Part shown: positions 4,982 to 13,104 of the stretch, piece after piece
How positions within the stretch are numbered: position 1 is the stretch's first letter
How the letters are laid out: each line of letters opens with the position of its first letter
Source of the DNA: CAYYMD01 sp964472875
GTDB taxonomy: Bacteria > Planctomycetota > Phycisphaerae > SM23-33
Length of the DNA stretch: 18,574 nucleotides
Direction: 5' to 3'
Assembly: GCA_964472875.1 (NCBI GenBank)
Contig: CAYYMD010000055.1
Span: forward strand, 1-18,574
Notes under the pieces: model-generated
The model's database searches: none
What the model saw: only the letters and a program-made list of their open reading frames with translations
What the model was told of the DNA's origin: nothing
Position numbers and translations under genes: made by a program

Positions 4982-7471
4982 ATGAAAAACATCAGAGTTA
5001 TCCTGACCTGTCTCATACTCTTGGCCATTAGTCATTCCCTGACAGCGAATTCACACGATACTTCATCGCCTAAGAAAAATTCAGAGACGGCCGCTGCGCA
5101 TAAAAAGGATGCGCCGAACACATCCTCCATGCGGCTATGGTACGACAAGCCCGCCGGTAAGTGGCTTGAGGCCCTGCCGATAGGCAACGGACGGCTCGGC
5201 GGGATGGTGTTCGGCGGGCCAAAGCGGGAAAGGATTCAGCTCAACGAGGAAAGTCTGTGGTCCGGCCAGCCGCTGGACTGTAATCCCAAGGACGCACTGA
5301 AACACCTGCCGGAAATACGCCGCCTACTGTTTGAGGGCGATAACGGAAAGGCGAACCAACTGGCCAATAAATATCTGCTGGGCAATCCACCTAAAGTCCG
5401 CTCATATCAGACGCTCGGCGATCTGACTATGGATATTGAGCACACGGGTAAAGTCACCAACTATCGACGGGAACTCGATCTGGAAAACGGCGTATGCCGC
5501 GCAACTTATAATATTGGTGATGTAAAATTCACGCATGAAGCATACATCTCAGCCGTTGACGACGTTCTTGTGCTGCGCATCAGCGCAGACCAGGACAAAA
5601 AGGTCAGTGGCAGGATTTCACTGGCCCGGGGCAACGCCTCCGTAAAAACTCTCGCAAACGATAGCATTCTGCTGACCGGCCAGGTTGTGGACCGTCCCAG
5701 TGGCGCCCACGGCCCCGGCGGCAAGCACATGAAGTTCGCGGCGATGGCGAAGGTAATCGCTGACGGCGGAACCGCCGCCTCAAAAAAGAACGGTGCCCAT
5801 ATAGAGTCGGCCAATACAGTTACGATTATGCTGACGGCCGCAACGGATTATGACCTGAAGACTATGGATTTTGACCGCAGTCGCGAACCAGCCAGCATCT
5901 GCGAAAGGATATTGAACAAAGCATCAGAAAAGGACTATGCCACTCTTTGGAAGACCCACGTGCAGGAACATTCCGATATGTTCAATCGCGTGGACCTGGA
6001 ACTGGGCGAATCGCCGAACCCCGAACTGCCCACCGACCAGCAGTTGCAGAAATTGAAACGCGGCGGCCACGACCCGCACCTGGTGAAACTGTACTTCCAG
6101 TTCGGGCGATATCTGCTGATGGGCTGCTCACGGCGTCCGGGCCGGTTGCCCGGCAACCTGCAGGGCATATGGAACCATCACATGAACGCGCCGTGGGGCG
6201 CCGACTATCACACCAACATCAACCTGCAGATGAACTACTGGCCGGCGACTGTCTGCAACCTCACCGAGACCAACCAATCGCTGATAGATTTCGTAGACCG
6301 CCTGCGTGTTCCCGGCCGGAAAACCGCGCGGAAAATGTACGGCGCCGACGGCTGGACCATGCACCACGTTACAGACGTATTCGGCAAAACATGCGTGCAC
6401 GACGCCATCAAGTGGGGAATGTTTCCCATGGGCGGGCCGTGGATGACCCTGCCGCTGTGGCGACACTACGAATTTACATGCGACAGAGAAGTCCTTGAGC
6501 AGCGGATATACCCCATTATGAAAGAATCCGCACAGTTTGTGCTGGACTTTCTGGTCGAGGGCCCCGACGGATATCTGGTAACCGCCCCGTCATATTCGCC
6601 GGAGAATACATTTATTGACCAGGAAACCGGCAAGAGGCATCGGCTCACTTACGCCCCAACAATGGATATCGAAATTATTCACGCACTATTCGAGAGGACA
6701 ATTGCGGCCGCTGAAATTCTCGAACGCGACGTCGATTTCCGCAAGAAACTCAAAGAAGTCATGAACCGCCTGCCACCCCTGCAAATCGAGGAAAACGGCA
6801 CTATACAGGAATGGATCAAGCCGTATAAAGAGGCCTCGCCGGGGCATCGTCACATCTCGCATCTGTTAGGCCTGCACCCCGGAGACTGGATAACGCCGAA
6901 TACCTTGAAGTTGTTCGCCGCCGCCCGCAAGACAATCGAACGCCGTCTTAAACACGGGGGCGCCCGCACCGGCTGGAGCCGGGCATGGACTATTAGTTTC
7001 TTCGCCCGACTACTGGACGGCGACGCGGCGTATCACCACCTGCACCAACTGCTGGCCAGGAGCACTGTCTCCAATCTCTTCGACATGCATCCGCCCTTCC
7101 AGATAGACGGCAACTTCGGTGGCACGGCCGGCGTGGCGGAGATGCTGTTGCAGAGCCATCGCGGTGAGCCGGGAAACCGCACCGTCGACATACTGCCCGC
7201 ACTTCCGAAGGCCTGGGCAAAGGGGCACGTGCGAGGCCTGCTTGCGCGAGGCGGATTCCGCGTTGACATCGAATGGTCCGGCGGCAAACCCACTAAAATA
7301 GTGGTGCATTCACTGGCCGGAAAACCATGCCGCATCAATTACAATAAGACCATCGAGTTCGACACCGCCCCCGGCCAAACGTATGTTATAACCGGCATCG
7401 GACAGTACGGACTTCGCGGTGTGTCCCTGAAAACGGCCGAGGGCAAAAAAGTATCTTACAAAGAACTGTAA
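4982..7471 (+). CDS. Secreted GH95 glycoside hydrolase (alpha-L-fucosidase/alpha-L-galactosidase)
   Basis: This 829-residue protein has a signal peptide (MKN, hydrophobic core to about residue 22) and a full GH95 enzyme: N-terminal beta-sandwich from ~RLWYDKPAGKW, with the LPIGNGRLGGMVFGG and LNEESLWSG motifs, an (alpha/alpha)6 catalytic domain, and a C-terminal beta domain. The expected catalytic residues are present: N412 and N414 in TNINLQMNYWPA, E541 in SYSPEN, D709 in QIDGNFGG (compare N421, N423, E566 and D766 of bifidobacterial AfcA). GH95 enzymes invert alpha-1,2-linked fucose or alpha-L-galactose on glycans; the sugar preference cannot be read here. The ATG at 4982 follows AGGAAG by 11 nt and gives a proper signal peptide; an in-frame upstream start at 4928 does not. 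It probably acts outside the inner membrane on plant, algal or mucin-type glycans. Confidence 0.92.
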   Translation: MKNIRVILTCLILLAISHSLTANSHDTSSPKKNSETAAAHKKDAPNTSSMRLWYDKPAGKWLEALPIGNGRLGGMVFGGPKRERIQLNEESLWSGQPLDCNPKDALKHLPEIRRLLFEGDNGKANQLANKYLLGNPPKVRSYQTLGDLTMDIEHTGKVTNYRRELDLENGVCRATYNIGDVKFTHEAYISAVDDVLVLRISADQDKKVSGRISLARGNASVKTLANDSILLTGQVVDRPSGAHGPGGKHMKFAAMAKVIADGGTAASKKNGAHIESANTVTIMLTAATDYDLKTMDFDRSREPASICERILNKASEKDYATLWKTHVQEHSDMFNRVDLELGESPNPELPTDQQLQKLKRGGHDPHLVKLYFQFGRYLLMGCSRRPGRLPGNLQGIWNHHMNAPWGADYHTNINLQMNYWPATVCNLTETNQSLIDFVDRLRVPGRKTARKMYGADGWTMHHVTDVFGKTCVHDAIKWGMFPMGGPWMTLPLWRHYEFTCDREVLEQRIYPIMKESAQFVLDFLVEGPDGYLVTAPSYSPENTFIDQETGKRHRLTYAPTMDIEIIHALFERTIAAAEILERDVDFRKKLKEVMNRLPPLQIEENGTIQEWIKPYKEASPGHRHISHLLGLHPGDWITPNTLKLFAAARKTIERRLKHGGARTGWSRAWTISFFARLLDGDAAYHHLHQLLARSTVSNLFDMHPPFQIDGNFGGTAGVAEMLLQSHRGEPGNRTVDILPALPKAWAKGHVRGLLARGGFRVDIEWSGGKPTKIVVHSLAGKPCRINYNKTIEFDTAPGQTYVITGIGQYGLRGVSLKTAEGKKVSYKEL

Positions 7472-7583
7472 TATATCCCCCCGAGTGCCACAACCGTGAT
7501 ATGTGATGCGCATATAGCACATTGGAAAATTCAGCGGTTTTAACTTGAAGAATTTAGGCCGGTGAGAGTAGTTTATACGTGGT

Positions 7584-8429
7584 ATGAGCGATCGTTCGTA
7601 CAGCCGGTCGTCGATAATCGTTGCTCGCGATGTTGACAGGCCGCGATGCGGCTTCACACTTCTCGAGCTTGTGGTGAGCATCGGTATAATTGCACTTCTG
7701 GTGTGCATTCTTCTGCCCTCTCTTGAGTCGGTGAGGTGTTTTGCGAAACTTACCAAATGTAAGTCCCGGCTGCGCCAATGGGGAAACGCCTTTGCCATGT
7801 ATGCCTCATCCAACAACGGTTTTTATCCGCATATCGACGGCCCGGACCGCGGCAGCAGCGAAGCAGACAACTTCGGCTGGGTTGACGTCCTGCCGCCGCT
7901 TATTGGCGAGAAGCCCTGGCGGGAGCATCCGCAGTACCACCGTCCAGGCACGGATACGATTTTTCAGTGTCCCACGGCCGAACTGAGCAGCGTCGGTTAC
8001 GGATATTATCCCAGACAAACTGGATACTTCTCATACGCAATGAATTCCTGCCTGGAACTGGATGCGAACTGCTATTCACCGCTGCATGGTGGATCGCCGG
8101 ATATGCCACCTTTTCTAAACATTAACCGCATCGTCTACCCCGCCCGAACGATACTGCTGTTCGACCAGTTGCTCGACCCGTACCGCGGCTATGGCGGCAA
8201 CGGGCGAAACCGAAGCGCAGGCGAACATTGCGGCAGTTACCCCAAGGATTTCGCCGTCCGCCACGCGCAGGGCAACAGCGATAAAGGCGGCTTTATTATG
8301 CACTGCGACTACAGTGTGTGGTGGGTGGAGACTGTTTGGAAGGAACATTGGCCGCCGCGTATGAAATGTCCACCCAGAGATGACCCAGACTGGTTCCCAT
8401 ATCCGCCGGCGAACGACGGCGGAGGGTAA
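7584..8429 (+). CDS. Type II pseudopilin-like protein (prepilin cleavage/methylation domain)
   Basis: This 281-residue protein has a 23-residue basic leader ending in ...RPRCG, then FTLLELVVSIGIIALLVCILLPSL, the classic prepilin peptidase site (cut G23/F24, E28 conserved, hydrophobic helix ~24-46). The body has motifs typical of the large planctomycete prepilin-type protein family: GNAFAMYASSNNGFYP after the helix, a FQCP segment, and a C-terminal AVRHAQG...HCDYSVWW block similar to the His-x-Asp/Gly signature of that family. These proteins are present in many copies in planctomycetes and are thought to serve export or surface structures rather than true pili; the exact role is unknown. No convincing Shine-Dalgarno is present within 12 nt of the ATG. 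It follows the GH95 gene by 112 bp in the same direction. Confidence 0.85.
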   Translation: MSDRSYSRSSIIVARDVDRPRCGFTLLELVVSIGIIALLVCILLPSLESVRCFAKLTKCKSRLRQWGNAFAMYASSNNGFYPHIDGPDRGSSEADNFGWVDVLPPLIGEKPWREHPQYHRPGTDTIFQCPTAELSSVGYGYYPRQTGYFSYAMNSCLELDANCYSPLHGGSPDMPPFLNINRIVYPARTILLFDQLLDPYRGYGGNGRNRSAGEHCGSYPKDFAVRHAQGNSDKGGFIMHCDYSVWWVETVWKEHWPPRMKCPPRDDPDWFPYPPANDGGG

Positions 8430-8471
8430 AGTGATAATTTATGTAAAACCGCGTAAAAAAGGAGAAAGCTC

Positions 8472-9356
8472 ATGAAGAAACACGCCACGCTCATTACCGG
8501 TAGACTTCCTGTTATGTTTGCAACACTGCTGGTCAGCGCCGCGGCGGTCCCTGACAGCACAGCGGCCGAGAGCATCTACGACCTCCGTCACACCGGCGGG
8601 CTTGTGGATTGTTCCGGCGGCATTGTCGTTCACAAAATCGGCGGCTGGAAGCCCAGACTCGTTCTATACGACCCGGCCCATGCCGATGGCTGGGGCGGCA
8701 TACAGGTCAAGGACTGGACGGATACACAGACGCTCTATAACTCCGTTTCGATAAGCGACTGGGTGTCCCTGACAAACGTGGAGGTCGAGGAATTTCGCGG
8801 CACGACTTTTTTGCAGTATGGAATGACCGATGGCACTTCTCCCGGCTACAACATTGAAAGCGAAAATAATATTCTGCCGGACCCCATAGTCGTAACGGTC
8901 GATGAAATTGCTGCCCCGCGGAAGTATTATTACGAGGACGAATACGGCGATACGCATGACAGTTGGTTCGTCACCAGCCGGGATGCGGAAAAGTACGAGT
9001 CGATGCTGATACGTGTAGAGGACGTAACCGTTGGACAGATGGGCCTGGGCAAAGCTCGCGATAACTACGTCCTGGCAAATGGTGATTTGAAATGCTGGGC
9101 CTCCGATTATCTCAACGAAGACCGTGACAGCGAAGAAGATTACCATACCCTCGTCGGAACGGGACAGCACTTCGAATCCGTCACCGGAATTCTCGAGCAG
9201 TATACCAAGCTCAGCACCGGCTGGGACTATTACCAGTTACTCACGACAAGCTCAGCCGACATGGTCGTGCCCGAACCGGCGTCGCTTAGTATAATGCTGG
9301 CCGGCAGTGCAGGCCTATTTCTCGGCCGCAGGCGAAAACGAAAGGTTCTGACATGA
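8472..9356 (+). CDS. PEP-CTERM sorted extracytoplasmic protein
   Basis: This 294-residue protein has an N-terminal signal peptide (MKKHATLITGRL then a hydrophobic stretch to ~AAE33) and a C-terminal sorting tail: VPEPASL (266-272), a hydrophobic segment (~273-285) and RRRKRK (286-291). This is a textbook PEP-CTERM signal, processed by an exosortase in exopolysaccharide-making bacteria. The mature body is acidic and rich in Asp/Tyr/Trp and beta-strand pattern (SISDWVSLTNVEVEEF, TTFLQY), reminiscent of OB-fold (DUF5689-like) domains in such proteins, but I cannot assign the domain firmly. A GGAG Shine-Dalgarno sits 8 nt before the ATG. The stop codon overlaps the next start (ATGA), so the membrane protein downstream is translationally coupled. 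Confidence 0.85.
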   Translation: MKKHATLITGRLPVMFATLLVSAAAVPDSTAAESIYDLRHTGGLVDCSGGIVVHKIGGWKPRLVLYDPAHADGWGGIQVKDWTDTQTLYNSVSISDWVSLTNVEVEEFRGTTFLQYGMTDGTSPGYNIESENNILPDPIVVTVDEIAAPRKYYYEDEYGDTHDSWFVTSRDAEKYESMLIRVEDVTVGQMGLGKARDNYVLANGDLKCWASDYLNEDRDSEEDYHTLVGTGQHFESVTGILEQYTKLSTGWDYYQLLTTSSADMVVPEPASLSIMLAGSAGLFLGRRRKRKVLT

Positions 9357-9970
9357 AAAAGCAACATATCATTGCTGTGCTGTTCTTCAGCGGCGTATGG
9401 GGGCTGGCGGAGGCAGTGCTGGGCGGCTGGATGTACGCAGTCAACATGCACCGCACGCCGGCCATCATTCTGGCCGCGGTGGCGATGGGCGTGCTCGTAA
9501 TGGCCAAGCGGTATGTTCCGGTGGCTGGCTCGGCCGTGGCCGTGGCGGCACTGGCCATGCTATACAAATTCCTCAACCAACCGTTCTTCGCCTGCCATCT
9601 GCTGGCCATTTTTATGCTGGGCGTGGGCTTCGAGGCGGCATGGACACTCGCCCGCGGAAGACACATCATGCTCATCGCTCCGGCCGCGACGTACCTCGGC
9701 TTCACACTGTTTGCCGTGCTGAGTTCATTTGTGTTCCGCAATCCGCACTGGGTCGGGCCCGGCTGGCCCAAGATACTGGACTACATCGGCATCACCGGCA
9801 CAATCGCAGCCGCATGCAGTGCAGTCGTGGCGCCTTTGGCCGACCGGCTCACCGGCGTGCTCCGGCGCCGTGGCCGGCATAAAACGGCAGTCCCTACATG
9901 GAGAATACTGTCAGCGGTGGGGGCCGCGGCGTGGGTCTTCGCCATCGTTCGGCTTTTCTGGTTAATCTGA
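9353..9970 (+). CDS. Polytopic membrane protein of unknown function
   Basis: This 205-residue protein has about six predicted membrane helices: ~7-28, 37-50, 57-72, 80-98, 107-127 and 145-165, plus a C-terminal helix ~185-204. The total number is uncertain by one. A basic loop (RRRGRHK) lies before the last helix. Its size and hydrophobic pattern resemble small S-component-like (ECF) transporters, but I see no diagnostic motif and do not name it. It starts inside the stop of the PEP-CTERM gene by a 4-bp ATGA overlap, and the THEP1-like NTPase gene begins 12 bp after its stop. The tight coupling suggests it works with the NTPase; the substrate is unknown. Confidence 0.75.
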   Translation: MKKQHIIAVLFFSGVWGLAEAVLGGWMYAVNMHRTPAIILAAVAMGVLVMAKRYVPVAGSAVAVAALAMLYKFLNQPFFACHLLAIFMLGVGFEAAWTLARGRHIMLIAPAATYLGFTLFAVLSSFVFRNPHWVGPGWPKILDYIGITGTIAAACSAVVAPLADRLTGVLRRRGRHKTAVPTWRILSAVGAAAWVFAIVRLFWLI

Positions 9971-9982
9971 GGCAGCCGGAAA

Positions 9983-10513
9983 GTGCCCCCCCGCCAAATC
10001 ATCCTGTGGACCGGCCCGAAGCACTCCGGCAAAACCAACGCCGCGGGCGAAATGGTTAAGTGCCTGCGGGCCGAGGGATGCAATATCGTGGGCATACTGG
10101 CTCCGTCACTTTATGAAGACCATCGCCTAGTCGGCTTCGACGTAGTGGATATCGCTACTGGCCGGCGGGCGCCTCTGTTTCGCGCGGGCAAGCCCGCCGA
10201 CGCAGGGCGCTTTGCTTTCTGCAATGAGGGCGTGCATCTGGGGCGTGCTGCCTTGAATAACGCCCTCGGCCGCGGGGCGGAACTAATCATCGTGGATGAG
10301 TTCGGGCCGCTGGAATTATCCGGCCGCGGCTGGCGCAACACCGTTGATGAACTTATCGAAAGCGCTGACTGTCCTGTTTTACTTGTTGTCCGCGAGAAAT
10401 TATGCTCCGCCGCAGCCGACTTGTACACCCCTCGCCCTATCCTGACACTCCCGGCCGCAGACACCGCTTCCACCGAACAAATCCTTCATTCAATAAAAAC
10501 ATGCAACGAATGA
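9983..10513 (+). CDS. THEP1-like P-loop nucleoside-triphosphatase
   Basis: This 176-residue P-loop NTPase has Walker A GPKHSGKT (11-18) directly after the first strand (IILWTG) and Walker B LIIVDE (101-106) continuing into FGPLEL, the signature of the THEP1/COG1618 nucleoside-triphosphatase family (DUF2478-like). The family hydrolyses NTPs with broad specificity, and its physiological role is poorly defined. The length is normal for the family. The start is a GTG, forced because the next Met (residue 24) would cut off Walker A; no strong Shine-Dalgarno is visible, but coupling to the upstream gene 12 bp away could supply ribosomes. It is cytoplasmic, probably partnered with the preceding membrane protein. 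Confidence 0.8.
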   Translation: MPPRQIILWTGPKHSGKTNAAGEMVKCLRAEGCNIVGILAPSLYEDHRLVGFDVVDIATGRRAPLFRAGKPADAGRFAFCNEGVHLGRAALNNALGRGAELIIVDEFGPLELSGRGWRNTVDELIESADCPVLLVVREKLCSAAADLYTPRPILTLPAADTASTEQILHSIKTCNE

Positions 10514-10704
10514 CGCGAATTTAAAAAACGGATAATCACCGCCGCAACAGTAAGTTCGGGATTTAGGATTTAATTTTTGGTAATTAAAAATAACCTGCGT
10601 TCATCTGTGTTCATCATTACTAATTTGTTTTCCCATCGCGCCCAGATGGGACATCGGTCAATTTTGACGTATCGAATTGCCCGATAAGGTTATAAAATAA
10701 AGTT
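10514..10704. other. Gene-free gap with hairpin, short repeats and an AT-rich box
   Basis: No ORF of note. It holds GTTCATCTGT followed by GTTCATCATT (period 10, 10599-10618); a 7-bp-stem hairpin TCCCATC/GATGGGA (10631-10637 with 10645-10651, no T-run after it on the plus strand); an operator-like repeat GTCAA-TT-TTGAC (10657-10668); and TATAAA (10691-10696) just before the GNAT start. It marks the break between the THEP1 gene set and the downstream operon. Confidence 0.5.
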
Positions 10705-11187
10705 ATGAAGGTAAGAGCGGCGCGCGTGCAGGATGCAGGCGCGATATGTAAACTGATAAATTACTACGCCGAGCGCGGCCGGATGCTCCACCGCAGCATG
10801 GAGAGCATTTACGCGTCGTTGCGCGAGTTCCAGGTGGCCAAGGCCGACGGCAAGGTCGTCGGCTGCGTGGCGGCGGATGTGTTCTGGTCCGACCTGGCTG
10901 AGATAAAATCACTGGCTGTGTCGCCGGAACACCAAGGCATGGGCATTGGCGCGGCGCTGGTTAAGGCGGCTATAAAAGATGTGCGCCGGCTGGGCATTAA
11001 TCGTATATTCGCCCTGACTTATGAACGCGGCTTTTTCGAGAAAATGGGCTTCAAGGTCATCCGGCGCGATTCACTGCCGGAAAAGGTCTGGCGAGAATGT
11101 ATTAATTGTCCCAAGGCAGACCACTGCGACGAAATTGCCATGATGCTAACGCCCGCCGGTAACCAACCGCAGAAAAACGACAAATAA
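10705..11187 (+). CDS. ArgA-like GNAT N-acetyltransferase
   Basis: This 160-residue GNAT enzyme transfers acetyl from acetyl-CoA. The fold markers are the N-terminal RAARVQDAGAICKLI start, the DLAEIKSLAVSPEHQGMGIGAALV acetyl-CoA loop (HQGMGIG, 76-82), and ALTYERGFFEKMGF in the last part. The INYYAERGRMLHRS segment and the C-terminal VWRECINCPKADHCDEIAM with C132, C135 and C141 match the short stand-alone GNATs usually annotated as amino-acid (glutamate) N-acetyltransferases, the first step of arginine synthesis. The substrate is therefore likely glutamate, but not proven. No Shine-Dalgarno is seen; TATAAA ends only 8 nt before the ATG, so a leaderless mRNA is possible. It starts a dense rightward run and is 1 bp from the Mla ATPase gene. 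Confidence 0.85.
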   Translation: MKVRAARVQDAGAICKLINYYAERGRMLHRSMESIYASLREFQVAKADGKVVGCVAADVFWSDLAEIKSLAVSPEHQGMGIGAALVKAAIKDVRRLGINRIFALTYERGFFEKMGFKVIRRDSLPEKVWRECINCPKADHCDEIAMMLTPAGNQPQKNDK

Positions 11188-11188
11188 C

Positions 11189-12028
11189 ATGCCCGATAAT
11201 CACGACAACGCGATAGTTCGCATGGCGGATGTCAGCAAATCCTTCGGCGGGCAGGTTGTGCTCGAGGGCGTGAACCTGGCCGTGGCCGAGGGAAAGACTA
11301 CGGTGGTAATCGGCCCTTCCGGCTGCGGCAAGAGTGTGCTGTTGAAGCACATAGTGGGTCTGCTTCGGCCGGACAAAGGCAGCGTATTTTTCCGCGATAA
11401 AGAGATATCCGCCATGTCCGATCGAAAACTGGTTGGCATTCGCAAGCGGATAGGTTTCGTGTTTCAGAGTTCGGCGCTTTTCGACTCGATGACGGTAAAG
11501 GAAAACATCTGCTTCCCGATGGTGGAGCACCGTTTCGGCACGGATGAACTGCGACACCGCCGCTGCGACGATGTGCTTCGCCTGGTAGGCCTGGACGGTT
11601 GCCAGAATAAGTTTCCCGAGGAGCTCTCCGGCGGGCAGAAAAAGCGCGTCGCCCTGGCGCGCGCGATAGCTCTGGACCCGGAACTGATACTCTACGACGA
11701 GCCCACTACCGGCCTGGACCCCATACGTGCGGACCTGATAAACGAACTGATAGTTCGGCTGCAGAAGACGCTGGGAACCACGTCCGTGGTGGTCACTCAT
11801 GACATGAAATCGGCAAAAAAAGTCGGCGACCGCCTGCTCATGCTGCACGAGGGCAAGTTCATCACCGACACCACTCCTGAGGGACTGGAGCGGATAAACG
11901 ATGATGTGGTGCTGCGGTTTGTCGAGGGGCGGGCGGGGGAAAAAGAACTTGCCGAACTTGAAACCGGACACCTTTCGGAATTAAATTTCACAAAAGAGCC
12001 ACAACGCATGGGAGAAACAGGAAAATGA
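11189..12028 (+). CDS. mlaF: MlaF-type ABC transporter ATP-binding protein
   Basis: This 279-residue ABC ATPase has Walker A GPSGCGKS (42-49), Q-loop Q93 (VFQSSALFDSMTV), signature LSGGQKKRVALARA (146-159), Walker B LILYDE (166-171), D-loop GLD and the switch His H204 (VVTHDM). FQSSALFDSMTVKENI and DEPTTGLDPI are typical of the MlaF branch, which powers lipid (phospholipid) movement between outer and inner membranes together with MlaE, MlaD and MlaB. It overlaps the MCE gene by 4 bp (ATGA), supporting the assignment. No MlaE-like permease is adjacent in this window, unusual for the family. The C-terminal ~35 residues past the ATPase core are extra. Confidence 0.88.
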   Translation: MPDNHDNAIVRMADVSKSFGGQVVLEGVNLAVAEGKTTVVIGPSGCGKSVLLKHIVGLLRPDKGSVFFRDKEISAMSDRKLVGIRKRIGFVFQSSALFDSMTVKENICFPMVEHRFGTDELRHRRCDDVLRLVGLDGCQNKFPEELSGGQKKRVALARAIALDPELILYDEPTTGLDPIRADLINELIVRLQKTLGTTSVVVTHDMKSAKKVGDRLLMLHEGKFITDTTPEGLERINDDVVLRFVEGRAGEKELAELETGHLSELNFTKEPQRMGETGK

Positions 12029-13071
12029 ACGAACGCGCCAAAAACGTTGCCGTTGGTATAACCGTGCTGGTCGCCCTTGCGATGCTGAGCGGAATGATTG
12101 TTTTATTTGCGGGACTTCCGCAGATGTTCCAGTCCGGCCAGGAACTGAAGATTCACTTTCCCGCCACGGCCGGCGCACATGAGGGCGACCCCGTCCACAT
12201 GGCAGGCATGCGAGTGGGGAGGATAACCGATATCAGTTTCACCGGCGATGATCCCACAAAAGGCGTGACCTTTACCGTGCGGATAAAGCCGGAGGTGCAG
12301 ATTCCGGGCAACGTTGCGGCTTATATTTTCACCCGGGGGTTCGTTGGCGGGGCATATCTCGAGCTGCGACCGGAAGGCCCCACACGCAAAGACCCTCAAA
12401 CCGGCAAGGTGCTTGAGTACCTGCCGGATGACTGGTCCAAACCCATCCAGGGTAAACTCAAGGGCAGCGGGATGTTCCCCGACGAGATGAAAAACGCCTT
12501 CATGGAACTGTCGAAACTGGCCGAGAACCTCAACGCCGCCATCGCCCCGGGCAAAACACCGGCCACGACCGCGGCCACTGGACCGGCCACCCGGCCCACA
12601 GGAGGAATCAAAGGCGCCATAAGTTTGCTTGTCACCACGCTCAACGACATCCACAAGGTGCTCGATGAGGAAAACCGCGCAAACATCAAGACGTCATTCG
12701 CAAACCTGGCCAAGGCAAGCGCCGGCGCTGTCGAGGCCATGGACGCAATGAAAAAATTCGCCGCCGAGGCCAAAACCACCATGAAAAAGGCGGGCGACAC
12801 CGCCGACACGGCTCGCAAGCGTTTGAACGAACTGGCCGGAAAACTCATCGAGGACGCCGAGAAAATGTCCACGCTGATGACAACGATTAACAAGGCCGCC
12901 ATAAAACTGGAAGCCGGAGAAGGAACGGCCGGAAAACTGCTTAAAGACCCCGCCCTTTACAACAACCTCATTGCCGCCTCGAAGCAGATGGAAAAAATGC
13001 TCGAAGATTTCCGCGACCTTATAAAGCAATGGAAGGAAAAAGGAATAAAGGCCGACATAAAGCTTAAATAA
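12025..13071 (+). CDS. mlaD: MlaD-type MCE-domain lipid-binding protein
   Basis: This 348-residue protein has one N-terminal membrane helix (~9-30) then an MCE domain (~40-117: LKIHFPATAGAHEGDPVHMAGMRVGRI, then the TRGFVGGAYLEL core). A Thr/Pro/Ala-rich linker (~175-194) follows, then a long Ala/Lys-rich helical region (~200-348) with GEGTAGKLLKDPALYNNL (298-315), a motif common at the C-terminus of long MCE proteins. MCE proteins form hexameric rings that carry lipids across the periplasm. The long helical tail may form a tube or reach toward the outer membrane. It is translationally coupled to mlaF. Confidence 0.88.
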   Translation: MNERAKNVAVGITVLVALAMLSGMIVLFAGLPQMFQSGQELKIHFPATAGAHEGDPVHMAGMRVGRITDISFTGDDPTKGVTFTVRIKPEVQIPGNVAAYIFTRGFVGGAYLELRPEGPTRKDPQTGKVLEYLPDDWSKPIQGKLKGSGMFPDEMKNAFMELSKLAENLNAAIAPGKTPATTAATGPATRPTGGIKGAISLLVTTLNDIHKVLDEENRANIKTSFANLAKASAGAVEAMDAMKKFAAEAKTTMKKAGDTADTARKRLNELAGKLIEDAEKMSTLMTTINKAAIKLEAGEGTAGKLLKDPALYNNLIAASKQMEKMLEDFRDLIKQWKEKGIKADIKLK

Positions 13072-13104
13072 CCAGCCGAGAACCTCTAACACACAGGAAT
13101 AACC

